Source: Corynebacterium sp. TAE3-ERU16 (GTDB lineage Bacteria > Actinomycetota > Actinomycetes > Mycobacteriales > Mycobacteriaceae). Taken from it: DNA of 64,000 nucleotides. The DNA lies in the NCBI RefSeq assembly GCF_019209935.1, contig NZ_JAHUTN010000004.1, positions 62,001-126,000 on the forward strand, in the 5' to 3' direction. The notes under the pieces are model-generated. The model had not been told where the DNA came from, searched no databases, and saw only the letters and a list, made by a program, of their open reading frames with translations. Positions 57,752 to 64,000 of this stretch are shown in pieces. The translations under genes and the position numbers were made by a program. The stretch's first letter is position 1; each line of letters opens with the position of its first letter.

Positions 57752-59257
57752 TCATTCCTCGGATTCGTGTTCTGTTCGGTGTGGTGTGAGTTCGATGACA
57801 CGGTCGCAGCAGGCGGCGATCAGTTCGACGTCGTGGCTGATGACGATCACCACCGCGCCGGCCTCCGCGAGCTCCCGCAGCTTGGTCGCGATCGCGTCCA
57901 GATGCGCCAGATCGACCCCGGAGGTGGGTTCGTCGAAGACGTAGATCCGCTTGTCCTGCGCGAGCGCTGTGGCGATGACCAGCCGTTGGCGTTGGCCCCC
58001 GGACAGTGACAGCGGGTGGCGGGTGGCCGTGTCGGCCAGGCCCAGTGCCGCCAGCAGCTCGGCGGCGTGGTCACCGCCGTGGTGGTCGCCGTCCGTACCG
58101 AGGGTGACCTCATCGATGACGGTGTCCGCGAACAGCTGCCGCCCCGTGTCCTGCATGACGATGTACCCGTTCGCCGCCCTGGCCCGGGCGGAGAGGGGAC
58201 GGCCCGCCAGCGAGACGCGACCACCCCTGGCCGGGTTCTCGAGTCCGCAGATCAGTCGGGCGAGGGTGGTTTTCCCCGCTCCGTTCGGTCCGGTCAGTCC
58301 CGTGACGGTTCCTGCGGGGAACACCATGTGGGGGATGTCCAGTACGGTCCGTGACCCGTACGAGAAACGGATGTCCCGTAGCTCCAGACCGTCGGTACCG
58401 GCCGGGGCCCCGGGGTCCGCCGTGGGGACCGGTGCCACTGGACGGGTGAGCGATCTGAGCCCGAGTCGTCGTCGCGTGCCGTCGTCGAGGGTGAAGAACT
58501 CCCGCCCCGTGAAGCTGCGTTCGATACGGCCGTCGCGTAGGTAGTGCACCGTGTCGGCCAGATCCCGCAGGTGGTGGAGGCGGTGCTCGGCGGTGATGAT
58601 TGTCGTACCCTCTGCCTTGAGCTCGGCGAGCAGTTCCGCGAGCTCGTCGACGGCGGTCGGCGAGAGGTTCGATGTGGCCTCGTCCAGGAGCAGGACAGGA
58701 ACCCCGGCAACGACCGCGCAGGTGCACGCGACCCGTTGGAGCTGCCCACCGGACAGGGTCGACAGTTTCCGTCCGAGGAGTCCGGAGATTCCGCACCGTT
58801 CGGCTGCCGCGGCGACCCGGGCACGGATCTCCGGGGGAGCGACCCCGAAGTTCTCCGGGGTGAAGGCGAGCTCCGTGATCACCGTCGAGGTGAAGAACTG
58901 CGTGCGGGGATTCTGGAACACGGTGGCACTCAATCCCCCGACCTCCGCCAGAGGGGTCGTCGGCATGTCGGATCCGCTGACCCGGACCGTTCCGCTGATG
59001 TCGCCCGGATGGAAGTTCGGGGCGAGGCCGTTGATGAGACGGAGCACGGTCGATTTCCCGGAGCCGGATGGGCCGCAGAACAATGTGAGGCTTCCCGGTG
59101 AACAGCTAAGGGTGATGTCGCTGACCCCACGCCCGGGCTCCGCCGGCGCCGTTGTGTCGGTCCCGACAACCCCGAAGACATCGTCGGCTCCGGCGGCGCG
59201 GTCGGCGCGGTAGCTGAAGCTGACGCCGTCGAGGGTGATCCGTCCCGTGCCCGTCAT
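57752..59257 (-). CDS. ECF transporter tandem ATPase
   Basis: 501 aa carrying two CbiO-type ATPases: the first with CGPSGSGKSTVLRLI, LSGGQLQRVACT and LLLDEATSNL, the second with TGPNGAGKTTLARLI, LSGGQRQRLVIA and YVFDEPTSGV. Fused EcfA-EcfA' pairs serve group II energy-coupling factor importers. It overlaps the EcfT gene by 4 bp. Confidence 0.92.
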   Translation of the reverse strand: MTGTGRITLDGVSFSYRADRAAGADDVFGVVGTDTTAPAEPGRGVSDITLSCSPGSLTLFCGPSGSGKSTVLRLINGLAPNFHPGDISGTVRVSGSDMPTTPLAEVGGLSATVFQNPRTQFFTSTVITELAFTPENFGVAPPEIRARVAAAAERCGISGLLGRKLSTLSGGQLQRVACTCAVVAGVPVLLLDEATSNLSPTAVDELAELLAELKAEGTTIITAEHRLHHLRDLADTVHYLRDGRIERSFTGREFFTLDDGTRRRLGLRSLTRPVAPVPTADPGAPAGTDGLELRDIRFSYGSRTVLDIPHMVFPAGTVTGLTGPNGAGKTTLARLICGLENPARGGRVSLAGRPLSARARAANGYIVMQDTGRQLFADTVIDEVTLGTDGDHHGGDHAAELLAALGLADTATRHPLSLSGGQRQRLVIATALAQDKRIYVFDEPTSGVDLAHLDAIATKLRELAEAGAVVIVISHDVELIAACCDRVIELTPHRTEHESEE

Positions 59258-59973
59258 CGCTGCAGCTCCAATCCGCTGAAGTGCAGGCCCACGAGCGCTG
59301 CGACGGCGAGCAGCAGCACCAGATCGGTCAGGCCGAACCCGATCCGGGTCACCGTGGTCGGGCGGACGGTTGATCCGTCGGGCAGGGTGGTGACCCCCAA
59401 CCCCCGGATCAACGCGGCGGCAGCCAGCTCGTCACTGATCCGGATCGCCGAGGACAGCAGTGGGATGACGACGTAGATGCCGTAGCGCACCGGGTGGAGC
59501 AGCATACCGAGCACGCCGGGCCGGATTCCGCGCAGGCTCATGGCCTCGTTGATCGCACGGGTCTCCGCCAGTAGTACGGGGAGAAACCGTACGACCACGG
59601 CCAGCGGGATGATGAGCCAGTTCGGGGCGTGCATCCTGCGCAGCGCCGCATTCAACTCCGTGGGGCGTAGCTGCGTGAGGACGAACGCGGCGATACCGAC
59701 GGCGACCGTGAACCGGGAGATCCAGTAGGCCAGCACCCCCGCCAGCGCCGCAGGTGAGTTCGACCAGTGGGCCGGGATCCAGTAGGCGCCGGCCGTCAGG
59801 ATGGAAACCGACACCAGGATCACGATCGCCCAACGGGTCCGTCCCGTGACCAGGAGAGCCGTGACCGTGAGCAGTGCGCCCGCGATGGCCACGAGTTGAT
59901 CGGTCCGGCCCATCATCAGGGCGTTGACGGTCAGCAGCAGCAGAATGAGGGTGCGTGGATCGGCGTGTCTCAC
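59254..59973 (-). CDS. ECF transporter transmembrane T component
   Basis: 239 aa with about five or six helices and the coupling motifs of EcfT, seen as MSLRGIRPG (residues about 150) and ALIRGLGV (about 190), which contact the ATPases. ATG 59973 overlaps the S-component stop by 4 bp. Confidence 0.88.
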   Translation of the reverse strand: MRHADPRTLILLLLTVNALMMGRTDQLVAIAGALLTVTALLVTGRTRWAIVILVSVSILTAGAYWIPAHWSNSPAALAGVLAYWISRFTVAVGIAAFVLTQLRPTELNAALRRMHAPNWLIIPLAVVVRFLPVLLAETRAINEAMSLRGIRPGVLGMLLHPVRYGIYVVIPLLSSAIRISDELAAAALIRGLGVTTLPDGSTVRPTTVTRIGFGLTDLVLLLAVAALVGLHFSGLELQR

Positions 59974-60548
59974 GCCAGCCCTGCCCGTGCGAAGTTCCGC
60001 CGCCCGACGCGGACCCCGATCCGTCCTCCGATCAGGGCCAGGACGAAGACGAGGATCATCCAGACGATCATGGACCGGGGCTGCAGGAAGAACTCCAGTG
60101 CATCGATGTAATCCTGGCCCATGGTCCCGGCGATGTCATCGACATACCGGGTCGAGTTGTACAGCAGGGGCACCCACGGTGCCATGTAGAGCTGGGAGAA
60201 GATCGCGTAGGCGACGGGCATACGCCAGCTGCCGCGGAGACGGGCGAAGGCGATGTCGCCGCCGAACCCGGCGAGGGTGGAGACGATCGGGGTGATCCAG
60301 GGATGCCCGGTGAGGACGAAGAGGATACCGACGATCAGGCTCATCAGGGTCAGTGCGCCCATCTTCGGGGTACGCGCGAGATACAGGGCTATGACGGTGC
60401 CGTTGAGCAGCAGTCCCAGTCCGAACCCGACGAACATGATCAGGGGGCCGATCATCCCGAGCATGCCGGTGGCGAAGAGGATGAGGAAGTAGATGACGGT
60501 GAAGATACCGACATTGATGAAATCTCTGGTGTCGAGGCGGGATGCCAC
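59970..60548 (-). CDS. ECF S component, MptD-like
   Basis: 192 aa, five to six hydrophobic segments. RDFINVGIFTVIYFLILFATG at the N-terminus and GHPWITPIVSTLAGFGGDIA resemble the MptD group of S components, whose substrates are not known. GTG 60548 has AAGGAG 6 nt upstream. First gene of the operon and the part that should set specificity; chelated metal is inferred from the DtxR-like box and the IrtAB-like partners. Confidence 0.8.
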   Translation of the reverse strand: MASRLDTRDFINVGIFTVIYFLILFATGMLGMIGPLIMFVGFGLGLLLNGTVIALYLARTPKMGALTLMSLIVGILFVLTGHPWITPIVSTLAGFGGDIAFARLRGSWRMPVAYAIFSQLYMAPWVPLLYNSTRYVDDIAGTMGQDYIDALEFFLQPRSMIVWMILVFVLALIGGRIGVRVGRRNFARAGLA

Positions 60549-60668
60549 TCGGTGCTCCTTGGGATGATGAGGTTCGCGGTGCGACCGCCTGATCTTTTGA
60601 TCTCTCGTGCCGTTTGCGGATGGGGGCACCCAGGGCCCGTGCTCCATAACTGTGATCGATATTCAGTA

Positions 60669-60687
60669 ATAGCATAGGCTTACCCTT
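60669..60687 (-). promoter_or_regulatory. DtxR-like iron box of the ECF/ABC operon
   Basis: Compared with the 19-bp consensus TTAGGTTAGSCTAACCTAA it matches at 12 positions. On the operon strand it covers a possible -10, TATGCT, about 120 bp before the MptD-like gene, so iron-loaded DtxR would block transcription. Binding is inferred from sequence only. Confidence 0.5.
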
Positions 60688-60797
60688 TTCGACAGGGGGG
60701 TGGGATGATTCTTGGGGACTTTCCCGTGACCGGGTGTCATCCGGCCGGAATCCTGTGCCGGATTCATGGTGCTTCGTGGGGGCCCGTCGGTGGCCGT

Positions 60798-60803
60798 TAG
60801 AAT
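60798..60803 (+). promoter_or_regulatory. Leaderless -10 box of tatD
   Basis: TAGAAT, 8 nt before ATG 60812, without a ribosome site. Confidence 0.6.
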
Positions 60804-60811
60804 CGACCGAC

Positions 60812-61660
60812 ATGGCCAAGAACAAGAAGCCCCGCCCCACACCTGTTCCCGCTGACCGAGTCGCGGGACTCGTCGACGCCCACACACACCTCGCGAGCTG
60901 CGGTGCCAGCACCCCGGAGGAGGTCGATGCCATCGTCGCCCGTGCCGTGGACGCCGGTGTCGAGAAGCTCTGCACCGTCGGCGACGGGCTGGATGAGGCG
61001 TGTGCCGCACTTGAGGCGGCCAACAACCACGAGCGGGTCTACGCCGCGTGTGCCGTGCACCCCACGAGGGCGGATCAGATGGATGACGTCGTCCGCGCCC
61101 GACTCACCGAGATGGCCCGCGATCCGCGCTGCGTCGCCATCGGGGAGACCGGTCTGGACGCCTACTGGATCACCCGGTCCGACACCTGCGCGTCGATGTC
61201 CGCCCAGGAGGAGGCGCTCCGCTGGCACATCGACCTCGCCGTCAGTTCCGGGCGAACCCTGATGATCCACAACCGGGAGGCCGACGCCGACCTCCTGCGG
61301 ATCCTCGCCGATTCCCCGGCGCCCCGGGAGGTGATGCTGCACTGCTTCTCCTCTCCACTGGACGTGGCGGAGGAGGCCCTGTCCCGCGGATACGTCCTCT
61401 CCTTCAGCGGCAACGTCACCTTCAACGCGAACGACCACCTGCGGGAGGCGGCGCGGATCGCCCCTCCGGGCCAGCTGCTCGTGGAAACCGACGCGCCCTA
61501 CATGACGCCCGTCCCGTACCGCGGAGCGAAGAATGAGCCGGCGCTCATCGGGCACACCTACGCGCGGATCGCCGAGGTCCGTGGTGTGGAGGTCGGGGAG
61601 CTCGCGGACGAGGTCAACGCGACGTTCGACCGGATATACGGACTGGATCTGCCGGGCTGA
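60812..61660 (+). CDS. tatD: TatD-family metal-dependent DNase
   Basis: 282 aa. DAHTHLASCG with both metal His residues, IGETGLDAYW with the bridging Glu, MIHNREA, LHCFSS and ETDAPYM are all present. TatD enzymes have 3'-5' exonuclease activity on damaged DNA. In mycobacteria rpfB and ksgA follow; here an ECF transporter gene comes first. Confidence 0.94.
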   Translation: MAKNKKPRPTPVPADRVAGLVDAHTHLASCGASTPEEVDAIVARAVDAGVEKLCTVGDGLDEACAALEAANNHERVYAACAVHPTRADQMDDVVRARLTEMARDPRCVAIGETGLDAYWITRSDTCASMSAQEEALRWHIDLAVSSGRTLMIHNREADADLLRILADSPAPREVMLHCFSSPLDVAEEALSRGYVLSFSGNVTFNANDHLREAARIAPPGQLLVETDAPYMTPVPYRGAKNEPALIGHTYARIAEVRGVEVGELADEVNATFDRIYGLDLPG

Positions 61661-61706
61661 GCCGCCACCGGAGGGTCGGGAACGCAGCTGAAGACCGCGG
61701 GTGAGA

Positions 61707-61725
61707 TAAGGTTAGCCTGATGGTA
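61707..61725 (+). promoter_or_regulatory. DtxR-like iron box before the fused ECF gene
   Basis: 13 of 19 positions match TTAGGTTAGSCTAACCTAA, the left half almost perfectly. It contains TAAGGT, a possible -10, about 50 bp after the tatD stop. Suggests iron repression of the downstream transporter. Confidence 0.55.
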
Positions 61726-61731
61726 ATTCCG

Positions 61732-61774
61732 CCGGACCGCACCGGGCGGAGCTGATGCTCCGCTCCCAGTCCGG
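61732..61774 (+). promoter_or_regulatory. Structured leader of the fused ECF gene
   Basis: Nested stems: outer CCGGAC/GTCCGG (61732-61737, 61769-61774) and inner perfect 7-bp GCGGAGC/GCTCCGC with a TGAT loop (61746-61763). I do not recognise a known riboswitch; the TPP and cobalamin conserved boxes are absent. Confidence 0.4.
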
Positions 61775-61816
61775 TGACCGTGTCTCTCCGTCCGACCCCG
61801 CCGAGAGGATCGCTCC

Positions 61817-61900
61817 GTGTCCCCGCAGTCACCGCAACCGCCGTACCTTCCGCAGCACCGCGACGCTTCCGGGGGCCGATGCCCGCTGATGCCGCTGTGA
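61817..61900 (+). CDS. Possible 27-codon leader peptide
   Basis: GTG 61817 opens MSPQSPQPPYLPQHRDASGG and ends at TGA 61898-61900, which overlaps a GTG (61897) in frame with the ECF gene. If translated it would couple initiation at that GTG. No ribosome site is evident, so this is tentative. Confidence 0.25.
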   Translation: MSPQSPQPPYLPQHRDASGGRCPLMPL

Positions 61901-64000
61901 GCGCGGTGAAAACCTCCGACGGTGCCCCGCAGCGGAGGAGCCGGTTCCGGCTCCCGGCCCTCACCACCCGGGCGCTCATCGTCTGCTGCGTCCTCGGTGC
62001 CGCATCCGGGCTGATCATCCAGATCGCCCGCCCCGTGGGCTGGGTCCTGAAGGTCACTGTCCCGTGGCTCGCCTTCCCCACCCCCTTCCCGTGGATGCTG
62101 CCGATGATCACCGCGGCGTTGCTGCTGCGCCGACCCGGGGTCGCCACGATCACCTCCGTCGTCGCCGGGATCGTGGGGTTCAATCCCTTCTCGCCGATGT
62201 CGGGCCTGATCATCGACGCGGTCCTCGCGCCGTGGACGCTGCGCGGGAACCGTGACTCCAGCGGTGGCTGGCTGCTCGCGGCCATCCTCGCCAGTACGGC
62301 GGTCGGCGCGGTCAACTGGATCTCCATGTTCTTCTACCGCGAGTTCCTGCTGCTGGACACCGTCTGGATCGTGATGGCCGGGGTCGTGCGCATCGGTCTC
62401 GGTGCGGTGTACGGCTGGCTGGCGTGGCTCCTGGCCGAGCGCCTGATCGGTGCCGGATTCGACCTGCGCGGTATCGCGCTGGACAAGGCCCGGTCCCGGG
62501 ACTCCGGCCGGATCACCCGGACACCGGGTAGGGGAGACGTGGCTCCACGTTCCGCGGAGGTCGTCATCGACCACCTGAGTGTCACCTACCCGGGTGCGTC
62601 GGCGCCGGCGGTCGATGACGTGGACATCACCCTCGAAGCCGGCAGCTACACACTGGTGTCCGGACCGACCGGGTCCGGTAAATCTACCGTAGCGCTGTCG
62701 GTCGCAGGCGTGCTGGGCGCGGGATTCCCCGCGCACACCACCGGATCGGTACGGATCGACGGCACCACCGTAGCCGGCCCCGAGGGCACGGTCGCCCCGG
62801 TGGCCGACGTCAGTCGACGGGTCGCCGCGGTCTGGCAGCACCCGGAGAGCCAACTCTTCGCCGCGACCGTGATCGACGAGATCCGGCGGGGACTCGACCA
62901 CCTCTGCGTTCCGGCCGAGGAGGGGACCCGCAGATCCCTCGCCGCACTCGACGATGTCGGGCTGTCCCACATCCATCCGCTGCGCGACCCCTGGACCCTC
63001 TCCGGCGGCGAGCAGCAACGGCTCGTTCTCGCCGCGGCTCTCGTCCTCGACACCCCGGTGCTGGTCCTCGATGAGGTGACCAGTCAGCTCGACGACGAGG
63101 CGACGGAGCGGTTCACCGAGGTTCTCGAACGGATCCGGAGCACCAGGGACATCACCGTTCTCGCGGTCGACCATCACGCTGAGGCGCACATGGGACTCGC
63201 GGACCGGGTCGTCGTCATCGCGCCGGGCGGCTCGGTGGCGGTCGACGGCACTCCCGCGGAGGTCTACGGACGGCATTCCGCGGAATGCCGGGAACTGGGA
63301 TTACGGGTGCCGGAACCCTGGGCCCACGACGAGACCTTCGTCGGCTCCGGCCGGGACTGCCCCACGGCGTCGAGCGGCACCGCGGTGGACGGGGGCCCCG
63401 GGATCCGCCTTGAAGGCGTCGGTGTCCACGGGCACGGCCGGGAGCTTCTCGACGGCGTCGACGCCGAGGTTCCGGCGGGTTCGGTCCTCGCACTACGTGG
63501 CCCGAACGGATCCGGCAAGACGACGCTGATCCGGGTGTTGTCGGGTGTGCGTCGTGGCCTCCGTGGACGGGTGTCCCCGGATCGCCGGGACCGGATCCGG
63601 GCGGGTATCGGCTGGGCCCCGCAACGCAGCGGCGACCTCATCCTGAGCGACACCGTCGACGCCGAGTTGAGCGCGGCCGCCCGGGCCGCGGGTCTCACCG
63701 CCACCGAGGACGATCTCGCCGGGTGGCGGTGCATGATCGGGCTGACGGACGCGGGGGACAAGCATCCGTTGAAACTCTCCGGAGGACAGCGGCAGCGTCT
63801 CGCGGTCCTCGTCGCGATGATCGGGGAACCGGAGCTCGTGCTGCTCGATGAGCCGACGAGCTCCCAGGACGGCACGGGGGCCCGGCAGATCGCCGACATC
63901 ATCTCGACCCACGCCGGGGGCCGGGTGACCGTCATCGCAACCCATGACCCCGATTTCGCCGATGCGGTGGCCACCCACCGGATGCGTCTGGTCGGCGGGA
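61879..64000 (+). CDS. ECF transporter: S-like membrane domain fused to two ATPases (partial)
   Basis: Open frame running off the window, at least 707 aa. Residues about 25-195 hold five or six hydrophobic helices (ALIVCCVLGAASGLIIQIAR, then a PMSGLIIDAVLAP loop) resembling a YkoE-type S component. ATPase 1 has GPTGSGKSTVAL, LSGGEQQRLVLAAAL and LVLDEVTSQL; ATPase 2 has GPNGSGKTTLIRV, LSGGQRQRLAVLVAM and VLLDEPTSSQ. Start ATG 61879 or GTG 61897. An EcfT partner would be expected just outside the window. The S assignment is weaker than that of the ATPases. Confidence 0.8.
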   Translation, partial: MPADAAVSAVKTSDGAPQRRSRFRLPALTTRALIVCCVLGAASGLIIQIARPVGWVLKVTVPWLAFPTPFPWMLPMITAALLLRRPGVATITSVVAGIVGFNPFSPMSGLIIDAVLAPWTLRGNRDSSGGWLLAAILASTAVGAVNWISMFFYREFLLLDTVWIVMAGVVRIGLGAVYGWLAWLLAERLIGAGFDLRGIALDKARSRDSGRITRTPGRGDVAPRSAEVVIDHLSVTYPGASAPAVDDVDITLEAGSYTLVSGPTGSGKSTVALSVAGVLGAGFPAHTTGSVRIDGTTVAGPEGTVAPVADVSRRVAAVWQHPESQLFAATVIDEIRRGLDHLCVPAEEGTRRSLAALDDVGLSHIHPLRDPWTLSGGEQQRLVLAAALVLDTPVLVLDEVTSQLDDEATERFTEVLERIRSTRDITVLAVDHHAEAHMGLADRVVVIAPGGSVAVDGTPAEVYGRHSAECRELGLRVPEPWAHDETFVGSGRDCPTASSGTAVDGGPGIRLEGVGVHGHGRELLDGVDAEVPAGSVLALRGPNGSGKTTLIRVLSGVRRGLRGRVSPDRRDRIRAGIGWAPQRSGDLILSDTVDAELSAAARAAGLTATEDDLAGWRCMIGLTDAGDKHPLKLSGGQRQRLAVLVAMIGEPELVLLDEPTSSQDGTGARQIADIISTHAGGRVTVIATHDPDFADAVATHRMRLVGG

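Noticed and set aside
61726..61878. TPP riboswitch before the YkoE-like gene
   Set aside because: YkoE systems often carry one, but the conserved CTGAGA and ACCTGATCTGG-type boxes are absent.

Overview
The window reads as chromosomal DNA of a high-GC Corynebacterium (Actinomycetota). The evidence is gene content and order that match C. glutamicum and, in part, Mycobacterium tuberculosis: pgi / chorismate mutase / pcrA; perM-purN-purH-citE-amtR; the ribosomal set rpmB-rpmG-rpsN-rpsR facing rpmE2-rpmF; mprA-mprB-htrA-mog-mscL; galU-glp-rimJ-glpR; and pmt / rsmI / betP / metS / tatD. Codons end mostly in G or C. Many genes start at or within 8 nt of a TANNNT -10 box, as expected for the leaderless transcripts common in this group. 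All names rest on reading the proteins and the synteny; no database search was run.

Layout. 1-7.5 kb is an accessory region. It holds a type III restriction-modification pair (mod-res, minus strand), a second truncated copy of the 3' end of res about 2.3 kb away, and between the two copies an AT-richer stretch with one gene for a secreted, repeat-containing, membrane-anchored protein. 7.7-21 kb is core metabolism and repair (pgi, an aldehyde dehydrogenase, chorismate mutase, pcrA, an M23 peptidase, perM, purN, purH, citE). 21-26 kb carries the nitrogen regulator amtR behind a DUF294-type protein, then cysteine-free ribosomal proteins. 25.5-36.6 kb holds an envelope-stress two-component system with its HtrA protease, mog, mscL, an SAF-domain protein, a folate enzyme, galU, and the cell-division pair glp/glpR. 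A tRNA-Ala(CGC) follows, with a short variable segment (36.8-38.8 kb) containing a TetR-DoxX operon. 38.8-53.5 kb is again mostly core: MscS channel, galE, DoxX with a zinc-finger membrane protein, GH13 amylase, pmt, rsmI, betP, metS, a propeller lipoprotein and a HAD phosphatase.

The most distinctive part is 53.5-64 kb. Six minus-strand genes form a tight operon: an MptD-like ECF S component, EcfT, a tandem ATPase, two IrtAB/YbtPQ-like ABC half-transporters and a TetR regulator. Beyond tatD, and running off the right end, is a second ECF gene in which a membrane domain is fused to two ATPase domains. Upstream of each unit I find a DtxR-like iron box (12/19 and 13/19 matches to the consensus). 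I infer two iron-regulated ECF systems, the first perhaps importing a metal chelate, which is unusual for a family better known for vitamin and Ni/Co uptake.
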